A stretch of DNA of 64,000 nt, from the NCBI RefSeq assembly GCF_000717715.1, contig NZ_JOAI01000021.1, positions 1 to 64,000 of the forward strand, read 5' to 3'. This document shows positions 34,601 through 43,066 of this stretch, piece by piece; the first letter of the stretch is position 1; each line of letters begins with the position of its first letter. The translations under genes were made by a program, and so were the position numbers. Below the pieces are notes generated by a model. It saw only the letters and a program-made list of their open reading frames with translations. It did not search any database and had not been told where the DNA came from. Origin of the DNA: Streptomyces sp. NRRL B-24484 (GTDB taxonomy: Bacteria > Actinomycetota > Actinomycetes > Streptomycetales > Streptomycetaceae).

Positions 34601-35929
34601 ATGGTGAGCCCCCGGATGCCCGACCGGCCCGTGCCCGAGCGCCGTGCGCGCCGGCGCCCCGGCGCCGGGGCCGTGCCCGCCGCCCGGGTGCCCCGGCCCC
34701 GCTCCGCCCGCCGCCCGATCGCCCGCCGACTGGCCGGCCACCGCGGCGTCCAACTGCTCGGCTGCGCGGTCGCGGCCGGCTGGGCCGCCGCCTTCCCGCT
34801 CGTCTCGGACCTGCCCAACCAGGTCTTCTGGGGCACCCTGGCCGGCCCCGCCTACGGCGTCGCCGGACTGCTCTGCCTGGTGCTGCCCCGGCGGATCGCC
34901 CCGCGGGCCGCCGCCACCGTGGCGCTGGTCGGCGCGGTGCTGCTGCCGCTGGTGCTGCTCGCGCTGCACGGCCGCCACCAGTCCGAGGTGATGGTCGTCG
35001 AACGGTCCGCCCACCTGATGCTGCACTCCGGCGACCCGTACCTGGCCGCTCCCGTCCGGGCGGCCGACTACAACCCGTACCTGCCGACGATGGCGGTCTT
35101 CGGGCTGCCGCGGGCGGTGCTCGGCAGCGCAGGGCCCGCCGCCCTGCTGTTCGGCGACGCCCGGATCTGGTTCGCGCTGACCTTCCTCGGCTGCATGCTC
35201 GGCAGCTGGTGGCTGCTGCGGCCCGCGCACGACCGCGCCCCGCTGCTGCCGCTCGCCGTGCTCACCGCCTCCCCGCTGATCGGCCTCGCCCTCGCGGTCG
35301 GCGGCGTGGACCTGCCGCTGATCGGCGTCTGCTGCCTGGCGATGGCCCTCGCCGCCCGCGGCCGGGCCACCGCGGCGGGGGCGGTGCTCGCCCTCGCCTG
35401 CACCCTCAAGTGGACGGCCTGGCCGGCCCTGCCGGTGGCCACCCTGCTGATCTGGCGGTTGTACGGCCGGCTGCCGGCCGCCCGGGCCGCGCTGATCGCG
35501 GTCGGCGCCTCGGCGGCGGTGGTGCTGCCGTTCGCGCTGCTCGACGGGCAGGAGATGCGCGAGCAGGTCGTCCGCTTCCCGCTGGGACTGGCCGCCGTGC
35601 AGACCCCCGCCGGCAGCCCGCTGCCCGGCAAGGTGCTGGCCGGCCTCGGCCCGACCGGGCACACCATCTCGCTCACCCTGCTCTGCCTGGGCGGCCTCGC
35701 CGTGGCGCTCTGGCTGCTGGCCTACCCGCCGACCTCGGCGGTCGCCGCCTGCGACCTGCTGGCAGCCGGCCTGGCGATAGCGTTCGTGCTCGCCCCGGCC
35801 GGGCGGTTCGGCTACCTGGCGCTGCCGGCCGTCCTGGTGATCTGGCCGCGGCTCGCCTCCCGGACGGTGACCTGGCGGACGGCCGAGCCGACCGTGCTGC
35901 CACCGCGCACCGGACTCGTCCAGGTCTGA
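34601..35929 (+). CDS. Polytopic membrane protein, GT87-like glycosyltransferase
   Basis: A 442-residue protein with 10-11 hydrophobic segments after a basic, Arg/Pro-rich cytosolic N-terminus of about 50 residues. The loop after TM3 contains SGDPYLAAPVRAADYNPYLPTM, the DPY/YxPxLP pattern seen in GT87-type polyprenol-phosphate mannosyltransferases, and TLKWTAWPALP later fits that family. The donor would be a polyprenyl-phosphate sugar and the acceptor an extracytoplasmic glycan or lipid. It belongs in an envelope neighbourhood with PBPs and pmt. The assignment is moderate: no catalytic residues are proven here. Confidence 0.7.
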   Translation: MVSPRMPDRPVPERRARRRPGAGAVPAARVPRPRSARRPIARRLAGHRGVQLLGCAVAAGWAAAFPLVSDLPNQVFWGTLAGPAYGVAGLLCLVLPRRIAPRAAATVALVGAVLLPLVLLALHGRHQSEVMVVERSAHLMLHSGDPYLAAPVRAADYNPYLPTMAVFGLPRAVLGSAGPAALLFGDARIWFALTFLGCMLGSWWLLRPAHDRAPLLPLAVLTASPLIGLALAVGGVDLPLIGVCCLAMALAARGRATAAGAVLALACTLKWTAWPALPVATLLIWRLYGRLPAARAALIAVGASAAVVLPFALLDGQEMREQVVRFPLGLAAVQTPAGSPLPGKVLAGLGPTGHTISLTLLCLGGLAVALWLLAYPPTSAVAACDLLAAGLAIAFVLAPAGRFGYLALPAVLVIWPRLASRTVTWRTAEPTVLPPRTGLVQV

Positions 35930-36017
35930 CCCCGCCGTCCGGTGCGTCCCGCGCACTGCGCCACGATGATCCAGAACACTCGGACCGGGACGGCCGGCAC
36001 GGCAGGGAGAGCGGCGG

Positions 36018-37583
36018 ATGGCGCACAGTGACGGACCGGCGGGCCCCGACCGCCGGCGCTTCCTCGGACTCGCGGTCGGCGCGGCGGCGATCTCGGCCGC
36101 CACCGCCGGCTGCGCCTCCACGACGGGCCCCGCGCCCGCCCCCGGCCCCGGGGGGTCCTCTGCGGCCCGCCCCGCACCCTCCGCCACCGCGGCCGAGAAC
36201 GCACTGCCCGGCGACCCGGACTGGCGGATCACCCGGCCGGGCTCCGCCGAGGCGATCGAGGGCTTCGCCGACCGGGTGAGCGTGCTGCCCGGCGAGCCGT
36301 TCGGCCTGTACGTCTCCACCACCGTGCCCGGCTTCCGGATCCGCGCCTACCGGATGGGCTGGTACGGCGGCGCCCGGGCCCGGCTGGTCTGGCACTCCGA
36401 CGCGCTGCCCGGCACCCGGCAGCCGGACCCGGAGGTGGACGCCACCACCCGGCAGGTCCGGGCCGGCTGGCGCCGCACCGCCACCGTGCAGACCCGCGGC
36501 TGGCCCGAGGGCAGCTACCTGCTGCGGCTGGACGCCGAGGACGGCTCCGCCCAGCGGTACGTCCCGATCACCGTCCGCTCCCGGGCCGCCGCGGGCCGGA
36601 CGGCGGTGGTCAACGCCGTCACCACCTGGCAGGCCTACAACGAGTGGGGCGGCTACAACCTCTACAACGGCCCGACCGGGGGCCTGGCCACCCGCTCGCT
36701 GCAGGTCACCTTCGACCGCCCCTACCGCTACGCCGACGGCGCCGGGCTCTTCCTGGTGTACGAGGCGCCGCTGATCGCCCTCGCCGAGCGGCTCGGCCTG
36801 CCGCTGGCGTACACCACCACCGTCGACCTGGCCCGCGACGCGCAGCTGCTGACCGGCGCGAGCGCCGTCCTCTCGCTCGGCCACGACGAGTACTGGTCGC
36901 CCGAGCAGCGCGCGCACGTCGCGGCGGCCCGGGACGCCGGCACCAACCTGGCGGTGCTCGGCGCGAACTGCTGCTTCCGCCGGGTCCGCTACGAGCCGTC
37001 CGCGCTCGGCCCCGACCGCACGGTGGTCTGCTACAAGGGCGCCTGGCAGGAGGACCCGGGCCGCCGGGCCGGGCACCCCGCCACCAACGACTTCCGGGCC
37101 GCACCCGACACCGACCCGGAGAGCTCGCTGCTCGGGGTGATCTACGACGGCTACCCGGTGGACGCCCCGTACGTGGTGACCGAGCCCGGCCACTGGCTGT
37201 TCGCCGGGACGGGCGCGAAGGCCGGCGACAGCTACGCGCACCTGGTCGGCGTCGAGTACGACCGGGTGAACACGGCCTTCCCCACCCCGCGGCCGATCGA
37301 GATCGTCGCGCACTCCCCGGTGGTCTGCGACGGCCGGCGGTCCCACGCCGACACCGCCTACTGGACGGCGCCCGGCGGGGCCGGCGTGTTCGCCAGCGGC
37401 ACCATGCGCTGGGTCGAGGCGCTGGACGCCCAGGGGCCCGGCGGCCACGGCAACCACGGCATGGACGCCCGGACGGGCGACCTGGTGCGGCGGGTCACCG
37501 AGAACGTCCTCACCGCCTTCGCCGCCGGCCCGGCCGCCCGGACCCACCCGGCCGTCGACAACGTCGCCGCGGTCTACGCCTAG
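36018..37583 (+). CDS. Tat-exported lipoprotein, N,N-dimethylformamidase-like C-terminal domain
   Basis: A 521-residue protein. The N-terminus has a twin-arginine motif (RRRFLGLAVG) followed by a lipobox (TAGC), so it should be folded, exported by Tat and lipid-anchored. A beta-sandwich-like region follows (GEPFGLYVSTTVPGF, YRMGWYGG), then a large domain with WQAYNEWGGYNLY, SLGHDEYWS and LGANCCFRR, motifs of the N,N-dimethylformamidase large-subunit family. The real substrate is unknown; the glutamine-amidotransferase-like fold suggests a hydrolase. ATG at 36018 is preceded by GGGAGAG. A perfect terminator follows. Confidence 0.8.
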   Translation: MAHSDGPAGPDRRRFLGLAVGAAAISAATAGCASTTGPAPAPGPGGSSAARPAPSATAAENALPGDPDWRITRPGSAEAIEGFADRVSVLPGEPFGLYVSTTVPGFRIRAYRMGWYGGARARLVWHSDALPGTRQPDPEVDATTRQVRAGWRRTATVQTRGWPEGSYLLRLDAEDGSAQRYVPITVRSRAAAGRTAVVNAVTTWQAYNEWGGYNLYNGPTGGLATRSLQVTFDRPYRYADGAGLFLVYEAPLIALAERLGLPLAYTTTVDLARDAQLLTGASAVLSLGHDEYWSPEQRAHVAAARDAGTNLAVLGANCCFRRVRYEPSALGPDRTVVCYKGAWQEDPGRRAGHPATNDFRAAPDTDPESSLLGVIYDGYPVDAPYVVTEPGHWLFAGTGAKAGDSYAHLVGVEYDRVNTAFPTPRPIEIVAHSPVVCDGRRSHADTAYWTAPGGAGVFASGTMRWVEALDAQGPGGHGNHGMDARTGDLVRRVTENVLTAFAAGPAARTHPAVDNVAAVYA

Positions 37584-37589
37584 GCCGGA

Positions 37590-37620
37590 GGTGCACCACC
37601 ACCCCCGGTGGTGGTGCACC
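37590..37620. terminator. Bidirectional terminator
   Basis: A perfect 13-bp stem (GGTGCACCACCAC at 37590-37602 and its complement at 37608-37620) lies between convergent genes. Confidence 0.9.
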
Positions 37621-37636
37621 CGACGGGCGCCGGAGC

Positions 37637-39301
37637 TCAGCCGCCGTTGCCGATGCGGAGCAGCTTGGCGGCGGCGGGTGCGGCCGCCTGCGAGCCGTGG
37701 CCGCCGCCCTCGACCTCCGCGGACACCGCGAGGTCGCCGCGGTAGGCGGTGAACCAGCTGTTCGTCCCCTTGCCGTCGACCTCGGCGGTGCCGGTCTTGG
37801 CGTAGACGTTGCTGATCCCCGCCATGGGCTCGCGGGCGGTGCCCTCCGTGACCACGGCCCGCATCAGCGAGCGCAGGTCGGCCAGCACCTTCGGGTCGAG
37901 GGTGCGGGAGGCCTTGGCCACGTCCGTCCTGCCCGCCACCAGCACGGGCTGGTGGAAGGTGCCGCTCTGCACGGTCGCCGAGACGGAGGCCATCGCCAGC
38001 GGGTTGGTGCGGATCGCGCCCTGGCCGATGAACTCGGGCAGCGCGCCGTTGATGTTGGACGGCACCGGGATGTCGGTGTCGAAGGCCGGCAGGCCGGTGT
38101 GCCAGACCAGGCCCAGGCCGAAGACCTCCTTGGCGATCTTCGGCAGGCTGTCGGCCTGCAGCTTCTGCTGGCCGGTGTTGATGAAGGCGGTGTTGCAGGA
38201 CTGCGCGAAGTCCTGCCGGAAGGTGTACTCCGGGTGCGCCTCGGGGAAGTCGTTCGACACGGTCTGCCCGCCGGCCGTGGTGGTGGGCGGGCAGGCGATC
38301 GGGGTCTGCGGGGTGACCCCGGCCTCCAGCAGGGCCGCGCCGGTGACCACCTTCATGGTCGAGCCGGGCGCGGTGCCGCCGGCGAACGCCCGGTTCTGGC
38401 CGCCGGTCGGGGCGTTGGCGAAGGCCAGGACGTTGCCGGTGCTGGGCTCGATCGCGACCAGTGAGGCCTTGTGCGTGCCGCCCTTGGACTGCTCCTTCAC
38501 CGCTTCCTCGGCGGCCTGCTGCATCGTGGCGTCGAGGGTCAGCTTCAGCGAGGGCACCGGCTTGGGGTCGGTGATCACGAAGAGCTGCTCGGGCTTGGTC
38601 TTGCCGGAGTCGTCCGAGATCACCACGCCGCTGCCGGCGTCGGCCGGGTCGCCCGAGGTGCCCTGCTTGAAGACGTCCAGCAGTCCGTTCAGCGAGGGGA
38701 AGGCGGTCAGCGGGCGGCCCTTGCGGTCGGTGACCTGCGCGGCCTGCGCGAAGACCGGCTTGACGTCGAGCGTCTTGCCGACGAGCAGGTGCGGGTGCAG
38801 CACCGCGGGGCCCCACTGCACGGCGGCCTTGCCGTCGCTCATCTTCACCATCGGCAGCACGCCGCTGTACGTCCACGGCTTGCCCGAACCGGCGAACTCG
38901 ACCTTGGCACCGAACGACAGCATCACCGCCTGGGCGGCGTTGGCCGACTTGTCCACGACCGTGCCCGCGGGGGCCGTGGTCGGGCCACCCGGTGTCATGG
39001 TGACGGCCGTCGGCTTGAGTTTGCTCGTGAAGGCGGCCAGGGCGGCGTCGGCGGCGTCCGGCCGGTCGGTCTGCTTGCCGGCCGCCTCCAGGTCGCCCTT
39101 GGACCAGGCGTCCAGGAAGGCCCGGGCGGCCTCCGTGGCCTGCTGCTCGGTCGGCGAGCCCGCGACGACCGTGCGCGGCCCCTTCGAGGTGCCGCCGTCA
39201 CCCCCGGTCAGCGCGGTGGCGATGTTGTACGCGCCGTAGCCGCCGACCCCCAGCATCGCCACGCAGACGGTGCCGATCGCGATCTTCGCACCCTTGTTCA
39301 C
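37637..39301 (-). CDS. Class B penicillin-binding protein with NTF2-like N-terminal domain
   Basis: A 554-residue transpeptidase: one N-terminal membrane anchor (AIGTVCVAMLGVGGYGAYNI), an NTF2-like MecA_N-type domain (about 50-180; AARAFLDAWSKGDLEAA), a linker, and the transpeptidase domain with STMK, SCNTAF (SxN) and KTGT. MecA_N-containing PBPs in actinobacteria include beta-lactam-tolerant enzymes, but resistance cannot be claimed from this. GTG at 39301 with GGGGGG upstream is used. It is downstream of pmt, 120 bp away, same strand, and facing the lipoprotein gene. Together with the SEDS/PBP pair this gives two class B PBPs within 7 kb. Confidence 0.92.
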   Translation of the reverse strand: MNKGAKIAIGTVCVAMLGVGGYGAYNIATALTGGDGGTSKGPRTVVAGSPTEQQATEAARAFLDAWSKGDLEAAGKQTDRPDAADAALAAFTSKLKPTAVTMTPGGPTTAPAGTVVDKSANAAQAVMLSFGAKVEFAGSGKPWTYSGVLPMVKMSDGKAAVQWGPAVLHPHLLVGKTLDVKPVFAQAAQVTDRKGRPLTAFPSLNGLLDVFKQGTSGDPADAGSGVVISDDSGKTKPEQLFVITDPKPVPSLKLTLDATMQQAAEEAVKEQSKGGTHKASLVAIEPSTGNVLAFANAPTGGQNRAFAGGTAPGSTMKVVTGAALLEAGVTPQTPIACPPTTTAGGQTVSNDFPEAHPEYTFRQDFAQSCNTAFINTGQQKLQADSLPKIAKEVFGLGLVWHTGLPAFDTDIPVPSNINGALPEFIGQGAIRTNPLAMASVSATVQSGTFHQPVLVAGRTDVAKASRTLDPKVLADLRSLMRAVVTEGTAREPMAGISNVYAKTGTAEVDGKGTNSWFTAYRGDLAVSAEVEGGGHGSQAAAPAAAKLLRIGNGG

Positions 39302-39421
39302 GGTGTCCCCCCATGGTGTAGCCCCGACTGTGGCCGACCGGACCCACGGTAGAACACGGAACGTGTGTGCACCCACGACACATCGGTCACTCGTGACACA
39401 CCCGTTGCGGGCGGGCAGCGG

Positions 39422-41290
39422 TCAGATCCAGCTGGTGAACCACATCCTGGCCCGCCAGTCGTCCATCGGGATCGTCTCCCCCGTATACAGGGGGTGGAAG
39501 TACAGAAAGTTCCACATGACCGCGAAAACGAGCAGTCCGGCCGCCGCGCCGCCGACCAGCCGGCGGTCCCGGCCGGCCCCGGCCGGGCCGAGCAGGGCAC
39601 CGATCATCATGGTCACCGCCAGCACCAGGAACGGCACGAAGGCGACCGCGTAGAACAGGAAGATCGTGCGCTGCTGGTAGCCGAACCACGGCAGGTAGCC
39701 CGCGGCCACCCCGCACAGGATCGCCCCGGCCCGCCAGTCGCGCCGCATCGCCCAGCGGTACAGGCAGTACGCGAGCGCCGCGATGCCGGCCCACCACAGC
39801 ACCGGGGTGCCGATGCCCAGCACCTCGCGGGCGCACTCGGTCGCCGTGCAGCCCGCCTGGCCGGCCTTCGGGGACTCGTAGAAGAAGGAGACCGGCCGGC
39901 CCAGCAGCAGCCAGCTCCACGGGTTCGACTGGTAGGTGTGCGGGCTGGTCAGGTGGACGTGGAAGTCGTACATGGTGGCGTGGTAGTGCCACAGGCTGCG
40001 CAGGCCCGCCGGCACCCAGCTCACGTCGTACTGCGGAAGCGGCAGGCCCAGCAGGTGGTCCGGCGACAGGCCGGCCCGGTGCTCCGCCCAGTCCCGGCCG
40101 TAGCCGCCCTTGCCGGGCACCGTGCTGCTGAGGAACCAGCCCGTCCAGGAGACCAGGTACACCCCGGCGGTCACCACCAGCAGCAGCGGCAGCGCCACCA
40201 CCGCGTCGAACAGGCCCCACAGCACCCAGTGCCGGGCGCCCGCCGCCCGGCGGGTCGAGGCGTCCCAGAGCACGCTCATCACCGCGAAGGCCAGCAGCGC
40301 GTACAGGCCGCTCCACTTGGTCGCGGTCATCAGGCCCAGCGAGACGCCCGCCGCCAGCCGGTACGGCCGCCAGCCCAGGAACGCCCAGTCCGGGCCCGCG
40401 CCGCCCTCCAGCCGACGCGCGACGATGCCCCGCGTCCGGTCGCGGTCCAGCAGCAGGAAGCCGAACGCGGCGACGAACCAGAACATCACCACCAGGTCGA
40501 GCAGCGCCGTCCGGCTCATCACGAAGTGCAGGCCGTCGACCGCGAGCAGCAGCCCGGCCACGCAGCCCAGCAGCGTCGAGCGGAACAGCCGCCGCCCGAT
40601 CCGGGCGATCATCAGGATCGACAGCGTGCCGAGCACCGCCGTCATGAACCGCCAGCCCAGCGGGTCCATCCCGAAGACCTGCTCGCCCAGACCGATGATC
40701 CACTTGCCGACCGGCGGATGGACGATGTACGCCGGGTCCGTCCGGTACGGCACCGTCGGGTGCCCCGAGGTGATCAGGTTGTTGGCGTCGTCCGCCCAAC
40801 TGGTCTCGTAACCGCCCCGCCAGAGCGAGTACGCGTCCTTGGCGTAGTACGTCTCGTCGAAGATCAGCGCCCTCGGCGTGCCCAGGTGCCAGAACCGCAG
40901 CAGACCGCCGAAGACCGCCACCGCCAGCGGGCCGATCCAGCCCGACCAGCGGCACAGCCACGACCACAGTCCGTCGGGCAGGCGCAGCCCCAGCTGCAGC
41001 AGCACCGGCGAGGGCGGCACCACCGCCGGGGTCACCCCCGGACCGTCCGGCATCGGCGGCACCAGCCGCTCGGCCGCCGGGACGGGCTCCGCGGCGCGGT
41101 ACCCCACCCGCTCCAGCCGCCGCTGCCAGAACGGCCGCTCCGGCTCCGGCTCGGGGCCGCGCGGCCCGGGCAGCCCCGGCACCGCGGGTGCGCCGCCGGG
41201 CGCCGCCGCGGACGCGCTCAGCAGCGCCACGCCGCCCTGGTCGGTGTGGTCCGCGCCCCCAGGCGCCTCGGATGCCGTGTCGCCGCTCAC
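39422..41290 (-). CDS. pmt: Protein O-mannosyltransferase Pmt (GT39)
   Basis: A 622-residue polytopic membrane enzyme that transfers mannose from polyprenyl-phosphate-mannose to exported proteins. The first loop carries the DETYYAKDAYSL acidic motif and VHPPVGKW, both diagnostic of GT39. Around ten hydrophobic segments follow, ending FPWFGYQQRTIFLFY-like sequence. About 100 Pro/Glu-rich cytosolic residues precede the first helix. GTG at 41290 is chosen because TACGAT lies 7 nt upstream (leaderless); an ATG at 41299 overlaps that box. S. coelicolor Pmt (SCO3154, from memory) is required for phiC31 infection and for glycosylation of many lipoproteins, so the lipoproteins here may be substrates. 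Confidence 0.93.
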   Translation of the reverse strand: MSGDTASEAPGGADHTDQGGVALLSASAAAPGGAPAVPGLPGPRGPEPEPERPFWQRRLERVGYRAAEPVPAAERLVPPMPDGPGVTPAVVPPSPVLLQLGLRLPDGLWSWLCRWSGWIGPLAVAVFGGLLRFWHLGTPRALIFDETYYAKDAYSLWRGGYETSWADDANNLITSGHPTVPYRTDPAYIVHPPVGKWIIGLGEQVFGMDPLGWRFMTAVLGTLSILMIARIGRRLFRSTLLGCVAGLLLAVDGLHFVMSRTALLDLVVMFWFVAAFGFLLLDRDRTRGIVARRLEGGAGPDWAFLGWRPYRLAAGVSLGLMTATKWSGLYALLAFAVMSVLWDASTRRAAGARHWVLWGLFDAVVALPLLLVVTAGVYLVSWTGWFLSSTVPGKGGYGRDWAEHRAGLSPDHLLGLPLPQYDVSWVPAGLRSLWHYHATMYDFHVHLTSPHTYQSNPWSWLLLGRPVSFFYESPKAGQAGCTATECAREVLGIGTPVLWWAGIAALAYCLYRWAMRRDWRAGAILCGVAAGYLPWFGYQQRTIFLFYAVAFVPFLVLAVTMMIGALLGPAGAGRDRRLVGGAAAGLLVFAVMWNFLYFHPLYTGETIPMDDWRARMWFTSWI

Positions 41291-41297
41291 GCGCCAC

Positions 41298-41303
41298 ATC
41301 GTA
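41298..41303 (-). promoter_or_regulatory. -10 box of pmt, predicted leaderless
   Basis: TACGAT on the minus strand ends 7 nt before the GTG at 41290. The divergent rsmI gene begins 186 bp away. Confidence 0.5.
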
Positions 41304-41476
41304 GGGGCGCTCCCCCGGAAGCAGGAGGGCCCCCGGGGACCTCCCCGCGAACCTGCCCGGTTCGTCACCGTTCGCCCGGCCGTTCCGGCGCCGACCCGCC
41401 CCGACGCGCACCCCGCCGCACCGGCCCCGGCCCCGTGCCGGCCCGGCACGCTCCCGGCCCTGGGAGGATGGTCCCC

Positions 41477-42322
41477 GTGACAGGTGTACTCGTGCTGGCA
41501 GGAACCCCCATCGGCGACGTGGGCGACGCCCCGCCCAGGCTGCTCACCGAGCTCGCCGCGGCCGACGTCGTCGCCGCCGAGGACACCCGGCGGCTGCGCC
41601 GGCTGACCCAGGCCCTCGGCGTCGTCCCGACCGGCCGGGTGGTGTCGTACTTCGAGGGCAACGAGGTCGCCCGCACCCCCGAACTCGTCGAGGCGCTGCG
41701 CGGCGGCGCCCGGGTGCTGCTGGTCACCGACGCCGGCATGCCCTCGGTCTCCGACCCCGGCTACCGGCTGGTCGACGCGGCCGTCGCGGCCGGCATCCGG
41801 GTCACCGCCGTGCCCGGCCCGTCCGCGGTGCTCACCGCGCTGGCCCTCTCCGGCCTGCCGGTCGACCGCTTCACCTTCGAGGGCTTCCTGCCCCGCAAGG
41901 CCGGCGACCGGGCCCGCCAGCTCGCCACGGTCGCCGCCGAGCCGCGCACCATGGTCTTCTTCGAGGCCCCGCACCGGATCGCCGAGACGCTCGCCGCGAT
42001 GGCCGAGGCGTTCGGCGGCGAGCGCCCCGGCGCGGTCTGCCGCGAGCTCACCAAGACCTACGAGGAGGTCCGCCGCGGCCCGCTGGCCGAGCTGGCCGCC
42101 TGGGCCGCCGACGGCGTCAAGGGCGAGATCACCGTCGTGGTGGCCGGCGCCCCGCCCGCCGCGCCCGAGGAGGTCGGCCCCGCCGAGCTCGCCCGCCGGG
42201 TCGCCGTCCGGGAGGAGGCGGGGGAGCGCCGCAAGGAGGCGATCGCGGCCGTCGCCGCCGACCTCGGCCTGCCCAAGCGCGAGGTCTTCGACGCCGTGGT
42301 GGCCGCGAAGAACGCGGGCTGA
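41477..42322 (+). CDS. rsmI: 16S rRNA 2'-O-methyltransferase RsmI
   Basis: A 281-residue SAM-dependent tetrapyrrole-methylase-fold enzyme that methylates C1402 of 16S rRNA. N-terminal GTPIGDVGDAPPRL, AEDTRRLRRL, TDAGMPSVSDPGYRLV and PGPSAVLTALALSGLP are the family blocks. GTG at 41477 has GGGAGG 9 nt upstream. With rsmA and metG nearby it forms a translation-related group. Confidence 0.95.
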   Translation: MTGVLVLAGTPIGDVGDAPPRLLTELAAADVVAAEDTRRLRRLTQALGVVPTGRVVSYFEGNEVARTPELVEALRGGARVLLVTDAGMPSVSDPGYRLVDAAVAAGIRVTAVPGPSAVLTALALSGLPVDRFTFEGFLPRKAGDRARQLATVAAEPRTMVFFEAPHRIAETLAAMAEAFGGERPGAVCRELTKTYEEVRRGPLAELAAWAADGVKGEITVVVAGAPPAAPEEVGPAELARRVAVREEAGERRKEAIAAVAADLGLPKREVFDAVVAAKNAG

Positions 42323-42523
42323 CCAGGCGTGCTCCCCGGGGGTGCCGGTCGTACCGTGGAGGGAAGCACCCCGGCAGTGTCCGCGTTGCACCGGCTGCGT
42401 ACAGGTCTTCCCAACGCACGTCCAAGACTTGACAAGTCGGGTGGGAAACCGGCCCGCGCGGGCATTGTCCGGGATGGAAGACCCGAGCCGGGCGACCGCC
42501 CGGCGGGCACCTGGGAGACGGCT

Positions 42524-42970
42524 ATGAGCGAGACGATCGGTAGCCCTCTGACTGGCGAAACGCCCAGCGGCGTCGGACTGACCACCCGGCGGCCCCCGAA
42601 GGCCGAGACCGTTCGGGAGGCCTACTCCTTCGCGTGCCTGAGCTGCGGCTACGGCTGGGAGCAGGCGTACGACATCGAGCACCACGTGGACCGGGAGGGC
42701 CGCATCGTCTTCGAGTACAAGGCGAACGGCGTCCGGGTGCCCTCGCCGCTGCGCGAGCCCACCTGCCCGGGCTGCGGCGGCCACAAGGTCCGGATCATGC
42801 GCGAGGGCCGGGTGGCCGGCGCCGAGGGCCAGGTGCACCACGCCCCCGGCTACCAGAGCCACCCCGAACCCGAGGAGCCGCGCCGCGCCGCGACCGCGGA
42901 GCAGCAGGACGCGGTACCCGCCGGGCAGCGCCGCCGCTGGTTCGGCTTCTTCGGCCACCGCGCCGACTGA
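42524..42970 (+). CDS. Zinc-ribbon protein of unknown function
   Basis: A 148-residue protein with two CxxC knuckles (CLSCGYGWEQ near residue 38 and CPGCGG near 85) separated by about 45 residues containing IEHHVDREGRIVFEY, so a single zinc ribbon is likely. The C-terminal third is Glu/Arg/Pro-rich and ends WFGFFGHRAD. I recall uncharacterised Streptomyces homologues between rsmI and metG. It could be RNA- or protein-binding; the function is unknown. ATG at 42524 has GGGAG upstream. The 201-bp gap before it contains TTGACA at 42428-42433 but no matching -10 box. Confidence 0.75.
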   Translation: MSETIGSPLTGETPSGVGLTTRRPPKAETVREAYSFACLSCGYGWEQAYDIEHHVDREGRIVFEYKANGVRVPSPLREPTCPGCGGHKVRIMREGRVAGAEGQVHHAPGYQSHPEPEEPRRAATAEQQDAVPAGQRRRWFGFFGHRAD

Positions 42971-43052
42971 GGCCGGCCCGCCCGGGCCCGCCGCGTACGC
43001 CGGAGGGCCGCCCCGGGCCGGTAATCGGTCGAGGGCGGTTCCTTCGCGCGAC

Positions 43053-43058
43053 TAAGAT
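43053..43058 (+). promoter_or_regulatory. -10 box of metG, predicted leaderless
   Basis: TAAGAT ends 8 nt before the metG ATG; no Shine-Dalgarno site lies between. Confidence 0.6.
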
Positions 43059-43066
43059 TCGGTGGC

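Noticed and set aside
32657..36322. 1221-codon minus-strand open frame
   Set aside because: Antisense to the SEDS, PBP and GT87-like genes, all with intact motifs on the plus strand; no domain in the shadow.
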